Assembly (NCBI GenBank): GCA_030761205.1
Contig: JAULJL010000005.1
Location: forward strand, 9,697,501 to 9,761,500
Source: Fremontodendron californicum
Lineage: Eukaryota > Streptophyta > Magnoliopsida > Malvales > Malvaceae
Length of the DNA stretch: 64,000 nucleotides
Direction: 5' to 3'
This document shows positions 1-11,259 of this stretch, one piece after another. Made by a program: the position numbers and the translations under genes. The stretch's first letter is position 1, and each line of letters begins with the position of its first letter. The notes under the pieces were generated by a model, which worked only from the letters and a program-made list of their open reading frames with translations, was not told the DNA's origin and ran no database searches.

Positions 1-310
1 TTTAATAATATATTATATTATTAGCATTTTAATATATTTTGTTATTTTAACATGGTAGTATATTTTAGCAATATATTATATTATTTGTGTCTCAATGTTC
101 TAGCATGATGTAATACATTTCATTGTTTATATTCATCATGTATTTCAAATATCACATCCTATTTTAATATATTACATCATCGACATCCGTCACTTATTTA
201 AATGGGTTGGAATATTTTAGTGTCGTAAATAGGAATTTGTTGAAAAAAAAAAACTTATGGTGTTAAATTGAGCAATTTATCTTTAAATAAATATAAAGAC
301 AAAATGAACA
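1..310. other. AT-rich stretch at window edge, unassigned
   Basis: No gene is visible. The stretch is AT-rich with several short TAATATATTA-like runs. It lies directly before the first recognisable LTR repeat unit of the element at 311-9819, so it may be the U3 start of that LTR or flanking DNA. The LTR start sequence found at 8626 (TGTAATAACC) does not occur here, so the true 5' end is either outside the window or deleted. Confidence 0.4.
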
Positions 311-316
311 CGGATT

Positions 317-1333
317 TACCGACGACGGAATTCGAAAGACGTTATAGTAGTAATTCCTAAGATATTTTGAGGTGAGAGAATTTCGTTAAATATCACCACG
401 AGTGGTAGGAGTATTTAGCGATATGCTCAATACAAAAATTCGTTAAGAAAATGGAAATAATAAAAATGAATAAATAGTGAATGCGCTCGATATTTTGCCA
501 TGCTCGTGTTTTTAATATTATGATTTGCATGTTTAATCTTATAGTTCTGTATTTAATCATATGTCTTATATGCTATGTCGTGTGCATCCGATATTTAAAT
601 ATTCGCATCATATGCATTTAAATAAAAAATGGATGTAAATTGCCGACGACGGAATTCGAAGGACGTCACGGTAGTGACTCCTAAGATAGCCCGAGGTGAG
701 AGAACTTCGTTAAATATCACCACGGGTGGTGGCAGTATTTAGCGATGTGCTCGATAAAAATCCGCTTTCATTCAAAATCGGGAATAATCGAAATAAAAGA
801 GGAATAATATAGTGAATGTTTATGTGTTCGATATGTTGCCATATTCGTATTTTTTTTACACTGTGCTTCGCACGTCTAATCTTATAATAACGTATTTAAT
901 CAACTGTCTTGTATGCTTAACCATGTGCATCCGATATTTAAATATTCATATCATGTGTGTTTAAATAAAAAAAAATGGATGTAAATTGCCGACGACGGAA
1001 TTCGAAAGACGTCATGGTAGTGACTCCTAAGATATCCCGAGGTGAGAGAACTTCGTTAAATATCACAACGGGTGGTGGGAGTATTTAGCGATGTGCTCGA
1101 TAAAAATCCGCTTTCATTCAAAATCGGGAATAATCGAAATAAAAGAGGAACAATATAGTGAATGTTTATGTGTTCGATATGTTGCCATATTCGTATTTTT
1201 TTTTTACACTGTGCTTCGCACGTCTAATCTTATAATGACGTATTTAATCAACTGTCTTGTATGCTTAACCATGTGCATCTGATATTTAAATATTCATATC
1301 ATGTGCGTTTAAATAAAAAAATGGATGTAAATT
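317..1333 (+). repeat. Tandem ~346 bp units inside the 5' LTR
   Basis: The marker CCGACGACGGAATTCG-like string recurs with its preceding base at 317, 641, 987 and 1333, giving spacings of 324, 346 and 346 bases. Each unit also holds a TCGTTAAATATCAC motif, an ATTTAGCGATGTGCTCGATA-like motif and a short A-rich run before ATGGATGTAAATT. The first unit is the most diverged. The 3' LTR has this marker only at 8940 and 9289, so copy number differs between the two LTRs. Confidence 0.85.
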
Positions 1334-1618
1334 ACCGACGACGAAATTCGGAGGATATCACGGTTGTGATTCCTAAGATATCTTGAGGTGAGAGGATCTC
1401 GTTAAATACCACCAAAAGTTTTGGGAATATTTAATGAGCGTTCTAGATAATAGATTTACGTTCACTTTCGTTTTTTTCAAAAAAAAAATAATAACAATTC
1501 AAAACAAAAAAAAAAAAAAATAAATAAATAAACATGTTTTTGAAAATAAAATAAAATAAAAATAAAAGAGAATTAGTTTTAAATACCGATGTTAAATCCA
1601 TTAAATCGAGATTTAAGA

Positions 1619-1735
1619 TAACGCGTGATTAAATGGTACCGTTTTCTAAACGGGCATGGCGGGGGTGCTAATCCTTCCCCGTGCGTAACCGACTCCCGAA
1701 CCTGACTTTATTTTTCTCTCTGGTTTAAAACACAG
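1619..1735 (+). promoter_or_regulatory. Conserved LTR core shared with the other element family
   Basis: This block holds GGTACCGTTTT, then GGGGTGCTAATCCTTCCCC, CGTAACCGACTCCCGAACC and CTCTGGTTTAAAACA. The same order recurs at 9539-9665 and, on the minus strand, at 38645-38760, 56825-56935 and 57680-57800 in LTRs that otherwise differ. Conservation across families suggests a functional core, for example the promoter, transcription start or polyadenylation region. That role is inferred; no transcript evidence is available. Confidence 0.5.
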
Positions 1736-1893
1736 ATTTTAAAATTGGTTTTAAAAAAGTTTTAATTAATTTTAAAACACTTTACTAAAACCGTTTTTAA
1801 TAGGTGACCAATCACACCTAGCAAAAAGATTTGTGGCGGCTACATTTTTTGTTTTCAAATTCGTCTAGCGGTCGAAAAACCGTTATGACAGCT

Positions 1894-1910
1894 TGGCGAC
1901 TCCATTGGGG
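1894..1910 (+). promoter_or_regulatory. Primer binding site
   Basis: TGGCGACTCCATTGGGG begins three bases after the LTR end. It starts with TGG, complementary to the tRNA CCA end, and matches the PBS of the second element (TGGCGACTCCGCTGGG) except for two bases. Ogre elements are reported to use a tRNA-Arg primer; the assignment here rests on that recollection. Confidence 0.8.
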
Positions 1911-3493
1911 ACTTTTGAGAGTCGAGCCACAAATTGATCTTGTTTTATTTTAAAATCTTGAATTAATGGATTTAATCGGTATTTAATTTTAATTCTCTTT
2001 ATTTTCTTTCTTTATTTTTATTTTGCTTGCATTTACATCTTGATATTTGTTAATTCTTTATTCATATTTTTTTATGTCTTTTATTTATTTTTTAATAATT
2101 ATGGAATGTTTAGGATAAAGGGTCGTAGACAAATAGTCGAAGGTTTGTTTGTTCCTTCTCACACACGAGCACGTACATTTGATACATAAGCACTATACCC
2201 GAGCTTTATCCCTTTAGGTGAAAGTAAAGTACCTACGCTCTCGTGAGGTAATAACCTCCGCATGGGCTAGCGAAACACTTCCGGAGTAAGAAAGTACCTA
2301 CGCTTTCGTGAGGTGGTAACCTCCGCATAAGCCTGGAAAATATACTCCAACAAATTGAACCCGTTTAAATCGGGATGCCTTACTAGCCTTCACGGGCGAC
2401 GGTGAGGAGCAATTTGGGGCCTTTTAGGACCTAATTCAACCTCATGTAGTGAATTTAGGTAGAGCCATATCGAATTTTCGATCGGATATCCCCGAAATTA
2501 GGAAGGAACATTTGTGATCTTTCGCTATTTGTTTACATTCCGAACAAACACTGTCAATTGGGTAATGATGAACGTACATTGTGCTACCCGTAATAAGTTT
2601 AAAATTTCGTCCAAAAGGCACCTAGATGCCTGAATGAGTTGATACTGTCGGGGCAAATGTTCGTTAACTTTTTGAATTTGTAAATATGAAAATTCTTTCT
2701 TTTCGTACATCTCGTACATTTCATGCATTAATGCACTTGTAAATAAAGCATTTACATTTATAATTGTATTTTTGATTTCACGGTGATAATAATCTCATTT
2801 GATAAATTGCATAAACACTTGTTGTTGATTAAATAAGAATTGTAAACCTGTAGTGTTGAATAAATATTTGGACACCCGTGCCATAATAAGACCCGCTACC
2901 CCAAAAGTTTTTGATAAAAATTGTTTTTTGAAAATAATATTTTGATTTTTATGGAAAAAATATATTTCAAAAAAAAAATGTGGACAGAATTTGGGGGCAA
3001 AGTTTGTGCAATGAAATTGTTGAATAATTAAGTTCAGTCCAAATCATGTTAATCTAATTATCGAATAGTTTTCTGTATATATTCGTGCATTAATTTGTTT
3101 ATTCTTTAGACAAATCAAATGAGCATCACGTTGCAATCATAACATGCATGGTCATTCGTTGTAGAATACATTTGTAACATACATGATCATTCTCCTTATA
3201 TACCAGTATATCAATTTATTTATTCTTTACATGCATCATATCAACATCGTGATTGCATTCATAACAATATGGTCATGCATTCGTAACATACATGGTCACT
3301 CACTGTACATGTTCACGCATTAATTTGTTTATTCTCTACATGCATCATATGGGCATCGTGTTACATTCACGGCATTCATAGCTCATGCATCATGAAACAC
3401 ACTTGGGGAATAAAAAAGAAGTCAGCTTACTTTTGAAAACTTTGAAAAGATTTCTCTTCCAAATCAGAGGTATAAGAATCACTACGTACCTCT
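1911..3493 (+). other. 5' leader of the gag-only element
   Basis: Non-coding. Parts of it match the leader of the Ogre-like element (minus strand, 55800-56550): GGGATGCCTTACTAGCCTTCAC near 2370-2395, GCATGGGCTAG near 2260, and AATGATGAACGTACAT at 2563-2578 followed by CCCGTAATAA. A short unit, CCTACGCT-TCGTGAGGT...CCTCCGCAT, is repeated twice (about 2231-2265 and 2288-2330). Such conservation is what a packaging or dimerisation signal would show, but that is inference. Confidence 0.6.
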
Positions 3494-5004
3494 ATGACAC
3501 AGGCCGAAACCATGGAGGATGAACAAAATAGACTGGATAGAGTGGAAAGAGCACAGAGGGAATTACAAGAACAGTTAGCCAGATCTCAGCAAGAAGCACG
3601 AGAACAGATAACAAAATCTCAAGAGGAGTCACGCGAGCAAATAGATAAGATGATTGAAATGATGACTAGGCTAACCCGAGGAAAATGGGTTGCTGAAGGG
3701 TCAATCATAAGGGGAGAACCTCGACCTCAAGTAAACAACAACGAAGATCCGATTTACCTACCAAGTCAACAAGGCCGAGGACAATTTCAATTGAACTCGA
3801 ATTTCACCCCTCAGACCCAGTTACTATTCCAAGCCAAGATGGTTCACTAGAACAAGAAAAGCTAAAAAAACGTGTGGCAAATCAAGTGGAAGACACATAA
3901 GTGCAACAGAAGTATGATCTGTTTGAAGAGAAACTCAAAGCCATAGAAGGAATAGACATTTTCGGGAATACGGATCCGAATGAGCTCAGCTTGGTCCCAG
4001 ATTTGGTGATTCCGCTAAAATTCAAGGCCCCTGAATTTGAAAAGTATGACGGATCGAAATGTCCATCAACCCACATCACGATGTTTTGTCAGAAAATGGC
4101 TAGCTACACCAACAATGGCAAGCTGTTAATCCACTGCTTCCAAGACAGTCTAACAGGGTCAGCTGTAAGATGGTATAATCAGTTGGATAGAGGCTGTATC
4201 CGTTCTTGGAAAGATCTGGCAAAAGCTTTCAAGACTCAGTATAAGCACATGATCGACATGGCACCAGATAGTTTAACATTGCAGAATATGGGAAAGAAAC
4301 ATACTGAAGGTTTTAAGGAATATGCCCAACGATGGAGGGATATGGCAACACAGGTGCAACCACCACTCACTGAGAAAGAAAATACTGTACTGTTCATCGG
4401 TACATTAACGGCACCTTATTATGACAGAATGGTTGGCAATGCCTCAAGAAATTTCGCTGATAAGGTTATTTCTGGTGAGATGATCGAGAATGCTATCAAG
4501 AACGAAAAACTCGAAGGAGATAAGACATCTAATGCTGAGAGAAACAAGGCACTTGAAAGGAAGGAGGAACATGTCCAGGCTATGGGAGAATTCACTCTAT
4601 ATCCTCGGGTCTCTCCATATCAATCATGTTACTCTATCAATGTCTCTCCAAGTCATTATCCTTACCTTCCAAATATTCAAACACCTAATCCTATGTCAGC
4701 CCCTGCAACTAGGCCTGCTTCCCAGAAACGATCGCGGGGCAACCAAGAGAAATTTTCAATCCCAATCTCCAACCTGTTGCAATTACTAATGAGGAACCAA
4801 TACCTCACCCCTGTGCCTTTGGGAACAACTCCAAACCCATCAGCAAGGAGTTATGACCCAAACAGCAAGTGTGAGTATCACATGGGGGCGATTGGACATT
4901 CAACTGAAAAATGCAGACAACTGGAGGAAAAGATTGAAGGTCTTGTCCACGATGGCATTTTGACTCCAGAGCTATTCGAACAGTGGAAATCCGCATTGCC
5001 ATAA
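3494..5004 (+). pseudogene. gag polyprotein (retrotransposon gag), frameshifted with an internal stop
   Basis: The first part, 3494-3850, encodes an acidic, glutamine-rich coiled-coil start (RAQRELQEQLARSQQEAR). The main part, 3901-5004, encodes a capsid-like gag domain (KFKAPEFEKYDGS, WYNQLDRG, SLTLQNMGKK, YAQRWRDMATQVQPPL) and ends with a CCHC-like knuckle, CEYHMGAIGHSTEKC. The two parts are in different frames: similarity in frame 1 resumes near 3829, so there is a frameshift at about 3800-3830. A TAA at 3898-3900 also interrupts frame 1 directly before 3901. Gag would form the virus-like particle that packages the element's RNA. Its layout matches the gag at 51437-53364. It cannot now make a full protein. 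Confidence 0.85.
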
Positions 5005-7720
5005 ATCGGTTTCTTCGCCACGGGTTTTGAGGATGAGAATAGTTATCCTCAAAAGCATGTCAACGAGCATTGAGGAATATGCATGTAGTTCTATGCCTCA
5101 TCATGAAAGCACTTGTCTTATGTTGGCATCCACATGAAATAAATAAATTCTGAATTTCAAATGCTTTGTGTTTATTATGCTTTAATAATAATTTAAATTT
5201 GCAAAAATAAACATTAAGGAAATTCTTGATTTTGGAATAATGCGTTCTTAAAATAATAAAAAATTCTTTCTTCACATTGAGAATATTGATGATCATTGTT
5301 AGAAATGACCCAATCCTTCCATCTCTCTTTCGGACTTGCCTATGCTTGAATCTTTTGAGTTTGAAAAATCAATGCTTCTAGTAATATATTGTTGAATTTC
5401 AGAAATCGTAGTCAGTGCAATAAGAAAAATGCAGATCCTAGTTTAGGTTATGAGCAATGGAACAAACTTTTTGAAAAATCCGAGCTCTTTGGTGTCTCAA
5501 ACAAGTGAAACCTTTTTCAAGAATCTAGATTATGGTAAATTGATGTGTGTCAAGGTTATGCCAAAACCATTCGCATCCCTTTCCGTAATCACAAAACAAG
5601 AGTTGCCCAGACGTCACTTCATGATTAACGTCTCAAGTAACAATGACTAAACCTGATTTTCTTATGTTCCTAGAAAAAAGCTATTTTTGAGCCATATTCT
5701 TTCTTGTCCCTTCAGACAGCCCAAAAAAAAGAAGACTTGAGGTGTTCCTCATAATGATACGAATTCTCATTTGTATGACCAATCAAATGGTGCATCATCT
5801 GTAGATATGGAGGACATGTGGTGAATAAAGATGAAGTAATTTTCGGGGCATGCATCAATCAAAGAAAAAAAAAGGGCAAAAGAAGAAAAGAAAAAAAATG
5901 AAAAAATGAGTGTGACATCATGCATTTATGAAATTCACGACGATTTCAAGAAAGGAAGAAACCTTTTTCATTATTTTCCTCTAGGGAATGACTCTTCGAT
6001 TTACGTGCTCGTGTTTGAGATGAAAAATGGCCATCTTTCATCATCCTTTCAAATTATAAAATATCCTTTTGCTACCCCTTTTGAGCCTAATGAATACTTT
6101 TGTCCTTTCAACCCCGATCAAGGATCACCCTCCACACTAGGGGGCAAATGCGAGGAAGGATCTTTTCAAAGGTCACAGATAATGAAGTCCTGGTTCAAAG
6201 ACGAAAAAAGAATGCCTTGAATCAAAGAGAAATTTGAGCTTCCAAATAACTACGGGCTCACCTTGTCAAAATAGAAATGCCAAAAAAAAAGATAAAAAGA
6301 AAAATGAAAGCCAAAAAAAATAGAAGAAAGGAACGGATGAAAATCATCGGATAAAGAGAAAAGCTCATAAAAGACAAATGTTTCGAAGAGAATCCTCCTC
6401 ATGAAATAATCCTTGATTTGATCACCTTAAACACATGCTTGAGCCTATTTATCTTTTCTTTCAGAATCTCGAACCTTGGCCTACATTACGTACCTGGAAA
6501 AGACCATTTTGATCAAACATGGTCATTTAAATTGATGAGTCTATTCTTAGAGAAATGCATGTTAAAAATCCTTTTTGGATAAGTCTTGATTTCTTGAATG
6601 CATGGTGAAACATTTAATGAAAAAAATGGAAAGAAGGAGACTCTAGGGTGAAAACCCAAAATGGGCAGTCTAGAGTAAAATGGGAGAATTTCGGTGTCGC
6701 TTATGGTATTGTCAAGGCCATAACAAAAGAAGAGGTCATTTCGAAGAAATCAAGGAACATCTAGGAATTCCAAAATATCCAAAAACTATCAACTCTCGTT
6801 TGGAGGTTTGACTTTAAAAACTGAGACCGTTTTCCTTTCCAGAATTAACTTTCCTGTTTGAACATCCCAGCTAGTCTTGACGTTTGTCAAAACGCCATGA
6901 TCTGGAAACTAAAAGAAGGTTGAATTTGTTTGATTCCCAGAGAATTCATGTTTTTTAAAACCTGTTCTATTTGTAAGTCTAAAAAGGACGTATATTTTTC
7001 TTGTTGTGAAATCTCCTTGGATCAACCAAAATCTTGTTGTACCGAGCCTTTTGACTTAATTTGAAAAAAGCCGAATTGACACTCAGAAAAACGTCTAACA
7101 GTGGTCATCAATCTTTAAGAGATTTGGATATCAGAGGATGACATTTTCAGCCCAAAAGTGTTCAGTACATGAGCAAATATTTTTCAAAAAAAGAGAGCAA
7201 GCAAAAGCAAAAAAAAAAAAATGAAAATATTTTTGGAAGAAACCATTTTTGATGTTGGCATAAGGCAAAGGTTCTTCTAGCCCAAAGGTATGGAACTATT
7301 GAGGTAGAAGAAATGAACATTCGGCTCAGATTTCAGTTGATAAAATTTTGAAAACTATCGGGGCAAAGAGATAATTCCAAAGCGAAGCAAAAGGTCGATC
7401 TCTTACGAGGCATGAGCATTTCAAGATACACTCTGTTTCGAAGAGGAAAAACGACTTGGAAGAGCCAAACCAAGATCAGGAAAAACAATTGGGAACGTTT
7501 GCATCATTCATGAACATTCGCATATTTATTAAGTTTTGCACCTGCATCATGTCGTAAAACATTTACATTATTCATGGGTACTTGCACATGCATCATCAGG
7601 GGGCATATGCATTGACTTCGCATGACATTCACACTTCATGCATGACATTGACTATTTGAAATTTTGACATTTGAATTTGAACATTCAGTGAGTTTTTCTT
7701 TCAAGATATGATTGTGAAAG
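5005..7720 (+). other. 3' internal region of the gag-only element, no pol
   Basis: No protease, RT, RNase H or integrase similarity is visible in any frame. Short open frames at 5450-5650 and 5906-6220 match nothing I recognise. Two blocks do match the 3' non-coding region of the Ogre-like element: GATCAAGGATCACCCTCCAC near 6116 (compare 45670-45710, minus) and the stretch 6405-6530 with GAACCTTGGCCTACATTACG (compare 45385-45515, minus). So the region appears to be inherited non-coding DNA rather than random filler. Confidence 0.6.
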
Positions 7721-7727
7721 ATCTTCA

Positions 7728-8365
7728 GGTATGATCTCCAAGACCTCCGGGCACCTCTTTTAAAACCTCCGGGTTACCTCTTTTAAGTCCTCCCGGCACA
7801 GGAAAAGAAAAAGAAAATTAAAAAAAAAAGACCTCCGGGCATCTGTTTTAAAACCTCCGAGTTACCTTTTTAAGACCTCCGGGCATTTCTTTTAAGTCCT
7901 TCCGGCACAGCGAAAGAAAAGGAAAATTAGAAAAAAGAAGACCTCCAGGCATCTATTCTAAGACCTCCGGGCATCTTTTTTAAGACCTCCGGGCACCATT
8001 TTCAAAGAAAAGATAATTTTTATAAGACCTCTGGGCATCCGTTTCAAGACCTCTGGGCATTATTCTCAAAAATCACGGATAAGACCTCCGAGCACCATTT
8101 TCAAAGAAAATACATTTTTAAGGACTTCCAGGCACCTGTTCCAAGACCTCCGGGCATCATTCTCAAAAGTTATGTTTTCAAGACCTCCGGGCAATGTTTT
8201 AAAAAATCATTGATAAAGACCTCCGGGCATCATTCTCAAAGTCAGGAAAAAGACCTCCGGACACCATTTTCAAAGAAGTAACATTTTTTAGACCTCCGAG
8301 CATCTGCTTTCAAAAACCTCCGGGTAACATCTTTCAAAAAGATATTTTTCAAGACCTCCGGTACC
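7728..8365 (+). repeat. GACCTCCGGGC tandem array near the 3' end
   Basis: An irregular array of about 20 copies of AAGACCTCCGGGCATC-like units, separated by T- or A-rich spacers such as ATTTTCAAAGAAAA. The Ogre-like element carries the same motif, in the same orientation relative to its own coding strand, at 43720-44130. Variable tandem arrays between pol and PPT are known in Ogre/Tat elements. Confidence 0.85.
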
Positions 8366-8610
8366 ATTTTCAGTTCTTCCAAAGTCGAACTCGTTTCCTT
8401 AAGACGGGTCGAGCCTTGGTATGATTAGTCAAGGTAATCACTTTAAGGCAAATTATTTTATCACAAGCTTCCAAAAAATAAAAAATAAAAAAATAATAAA
8501 CTCTAGATCTTTCCTCAACGACTAACCAAGAGCCTCTCTAAATATGAACCTCTATAACCGAACAAAATTGGTTTTATTGTCTTTGCCCTATTCCTGATTC
8601 TCAGCAATGT

Positions 8611-8625
8611 GCAAAGAGGGGCAGC
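8611..8625 (+). promoter_or_regulatory. Polypurine tract
   Basis: GCAAAGAGGGGCAGC lies directly before the 3' LTR start TGTAATAACC. The second element has AGCCAAAGAGGGGTAGC in the same place. It would prime plus-strand DNA synthesis. Confidence 0.85.
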
Positions 8626-9819
8626 TGTAATAACCAATTTTAGTCCGGGTCATTCAAAATCGGGAATAATCAAAATAAAAGAGGAATAATATAGCGATGT
8701 GCTCGATAAAAATCCGCTTTCATTCAAAATCGGGAATAATCAAAATAAAAGAGGAATAATATAGTGAATATTTATGTGTTCGATATGTTGCCATATTTGT
8801 ATTTTTTTTTCACTGTGCTTCGCACGTCTAATCTTATAATAACGTATTTAATCAACTGTCTTGTATGCTTAACCATGTGCATCCGATATTTAAATATTCA
8901 TATCATGTGCGTTTAAATAAAAAAAAAATGGATGTAAATTGTCGACGACGGAATTCGAAGGACGTCACGGTAGTGACTCCTAAGATATCCCGAGGTGAGA
9001 GAACTTCGTTAAATATCACCACGGGTGGTGGGAGTATTTAGCAATGTGCTCGATAAAAATCCGCTTTCATTCAAAATCGGGAATAATCGAAATAAAAGAG
9101 GAATAATATAGTGAATGTTTATGTGTTCGATATGTTGCCATATTCGTATTTTTTTTTACACTGTGGGTCGCACGTCTAATCTTATAATAACGTATTTAAT
9201 CAACTGTCTTGTATGCTTAACCATATGCATTCGATATTTAAATATTCATATCATGTGCGTTTAAATAAAAAAAAAAATGGATGTAAATTGCCGACGACGG
9301 AATTCGGAGGATATCACGGTTGTGAATCCTAAGATATCTTGAGGTGAGAGGATCTCCTTAAATACCACCAAGAGTTTTGGAAACATTTAATGAGCGCTCT
9401 CGATAATAGATTTACGTTCACTTTCGTTTTTTTCAACAAAAAAAAAAATCAAAAATAATAATAAACATGTTTTTGAAAATAAAATAAAAATAAAAGAGAA
9501 TTAGTTTTAAATACCGATGTTAAATCCATTAAATCGAGATTTAAGATAACGCGTGATTAAATGGTACCGTTTTCTAAACGGGCGTGGCGGAGGTGCTAAT
9601 CCTTCTCCCCGCGTAACCGACTCCCGAACCTGACTTTATTTTTCTCTCTGGTTTAAAACACAGATTTTAAAATTGGTTTTAAAGAAGTTTTAATTAATTT
9701 TAAAACACTTAACTAAAACCGGTTTTAATAGGTGACCAATCACACCTAGCAAAAAAGATTGGTGGCGGCTCCATTTTTTGTTTTCAAATTTGTCTAGCGG
9801 TCGAAAAACCGTTATGACA
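8626..9819 (+). repeat. 3' LTR of the gag-only element (1194 bp)
   Basis: Starts TGTAATAACCAATTTTAGTC right after the polypurine tract and ends CGTTATGACA, the same end as the 5' LTR at 1890. It has two copies of the ~346 bp unit and the conserved core at 9539-9665. A short duplicated piece near its start (ATTCAAAATCGGGAATAATC at 8652 and 8720) suggests that one unit was deleted or partly copied. Confidence 0.85.
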
Positions 9820-10269
9820 CATAAATTTAAAAAATAATCATAAATGTTATATTTATAAACGTTTTATTACACAATTTATATTATTTATAAAATCTAAATT
9901 CATCTTTTAAAATTCAAATTTTGGAACGCAACTTAAAGATTTTAAACTTTAAGAATCGTTTGTTTCGTAGAATTTTATATTATATAGGGTAATAGGTTTT
10001 TTTTTTTTTTTTTTTTTACAAGATTATCGAGATATAATATCAATAATATGTCATGTATGTATTTGATTCAACGAATCTGCATATAAAAATTTTATGTTTA
10101 TAATGATATATTTTACTAAATAGTCCTTTAAAACAAAAAAGGGAAATTTAAAATTTGAATTTGAATGAAGTTATTTTCTTATACAATTACACATTTAAAA
10201 TTAAAAAAAAAAGTAACATGATTATGAAGTTTTATTTAGTTGGCTGGTGTATGATGCATAATTATATTT
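9820..10269. other. AT-rich spacer
   Basis: No gene or RNA is visible. A poly-T run lies at about 9998-10016. It flanks the retroelement on the right. Confidence 0.5.
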
Positions 10270-10496
10270 ATGCATATAATGGTAGAATCTGATTTTTATG
10301 GAAAAATGAATAGCAATATGCCTCTGATCACGTCAGATACTGTCCTGTTACAAATGGTGACAAGAAGTTTTATTTTTCTGTTGTATATAATTGTAATAAT
10401 GAAATTGAGAGGAAGCCCATGTGGACTAGACTCTCATTTTTCTAGGACTGTGGATGATATTGATAACCCTTGGATTCTAGCAGCCGAGATTGGTCA

Positions 10497-10684
10497 CCCT
10501 CGTGAGTGCTTTCATTATGATGGTTCTCAAGTCATTGGGTCTTCCATAAGTCATTTTCTTAATTTCCAACCTAAATTGGATCTTTTTTACCCCTCGTGAG
10601 TGCTTTCATTATGATGGTTCTCAAGTCATTGGGTCTTCCATAAGTCATTTTCTTAATTTCCAACCTAAATTGGATCTTTTTTAC
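10497..10684. repeat. Perfect 94 bp tandem duplication
   Basis: The segment 10497-10590 (starting CCCTCGTGAGTGC and ending TTTTTTAC) is repeated without a visible mismatch at 10591-10684. It lies within the LINE remnant. Perfect identity inside an otherwise decayed sequence points to a recent local duplication, or to an assembly artefact. Confidence 0.95.
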
Positions 10685-10732
10685 CATCCATATACTGGTC
10701 CACTCATCTTTTGGTGTAATAATAGTATATCT

Positions 10733-10885
10733 GATCATTCGTGTATTTTTATCGTGTTTATATTTTTTTTTATATCATATCGTATTTAAGGTATTTTTAT
10801 ATTTATATAAATTTTAACGTATTAATAATTTATAATATATATAAATTTTTAGATATTCGTATATTCTTATAATGTCGTGTTTTTT
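10733..10885. repeat. AT-rich insert in the LINE, ACGA-repeat type
   Basis: Between the LINE stretches ending at about 10728 and resuming at about 10890 lies AT-rich DNA with TCGTGT, TATCGTATTT and ACGTATTAATAATTT motifs. These are the complements of motifs in the 19290-21290 and 36440-36680 repeats (ACGATTATGACACG, AATTATTAACGTGT). Boundaries are approximate. Confidence 0.5.
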
Positions 10886-11259
10886 TTTTCTCTCTAAGAA
10901 AAAGGATAAGGTTCTTGTCAATCCTAATTGGTGTTCCTGCTTCTCCAACTTGAATGTGGAATTCATGGCTCATGGTGATTCTGGTCACTGCCGAACATTT
11001 GCGATTCTACAAGCTTCTATGTTTTCTCCTCCCAAGCCATTGAAATTTTTTAATTTTTGGACAAAACATTCTGCCTTCATGAAGACTATTGAAGATTCTT
11101 GGGTTATACCTGCCAAAGGTAATTCCAATGTTGGTTCTCTACAAAAACATTGAAGAGGTTGAAAGAAGAGTTAAAGGGCCTGAATCATTCACATTATAGC
11201 AATATCTTTGATAGGGTGAAGGGAAAAAAGGTAGAACTGGACTCTATACAACTCGCTAT

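Larger units (their letters stand above)
311..1890 (+). repeat. 5' LTR (start unresolved), ends TTATGACA
   Basis: The terminal segment, about 1320-1890, matches 9277-9819 of the 3' LTR nearly base for base, including the end TCTAGCGGTCGAAAAACCG then TTATGACA. Upstream it carries more copies of a roughly 346 bp internal unit than the 3' LTR does. It is followed immediately by the PBS. No ORF in it is coding. Confidence 0.8.
311..9819 (+). mobile_element. Non-autonomous Ty3/gypsy (Ogre/Tat-related) element with gag only (TR-GAG type)
   Basis: Order on the plus strand: 5' LTR ending at 1890 (TTATGACA), PBS, about 1.6 kb leader, broken gag (3494-5004), about 3.6 kb without any protease, reverse transcriptase or integrase, a GACCTCCGGGC tandem array, polypurine tract, and 3' LTR 8626-9819. 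The gag, PBS, leader and 3' array all resemble those of the autonomous-type element at 38397-64000, but the LTR outer ends differ. An LTR element that keeps gag but lacks pol fits the TR-GAG class. It would have needed enzymes from a relative such as the Ogre-like element. The 5' boundary is not resolved, so no target duplication can be checked. Confidence 0.8.

Noticed and set aside
5906..6220. 104-codon open frame in the gag-only element
   Set aside because: No similarity recognised, and the neighbouring sequence matches non-coding DNA of the other element.
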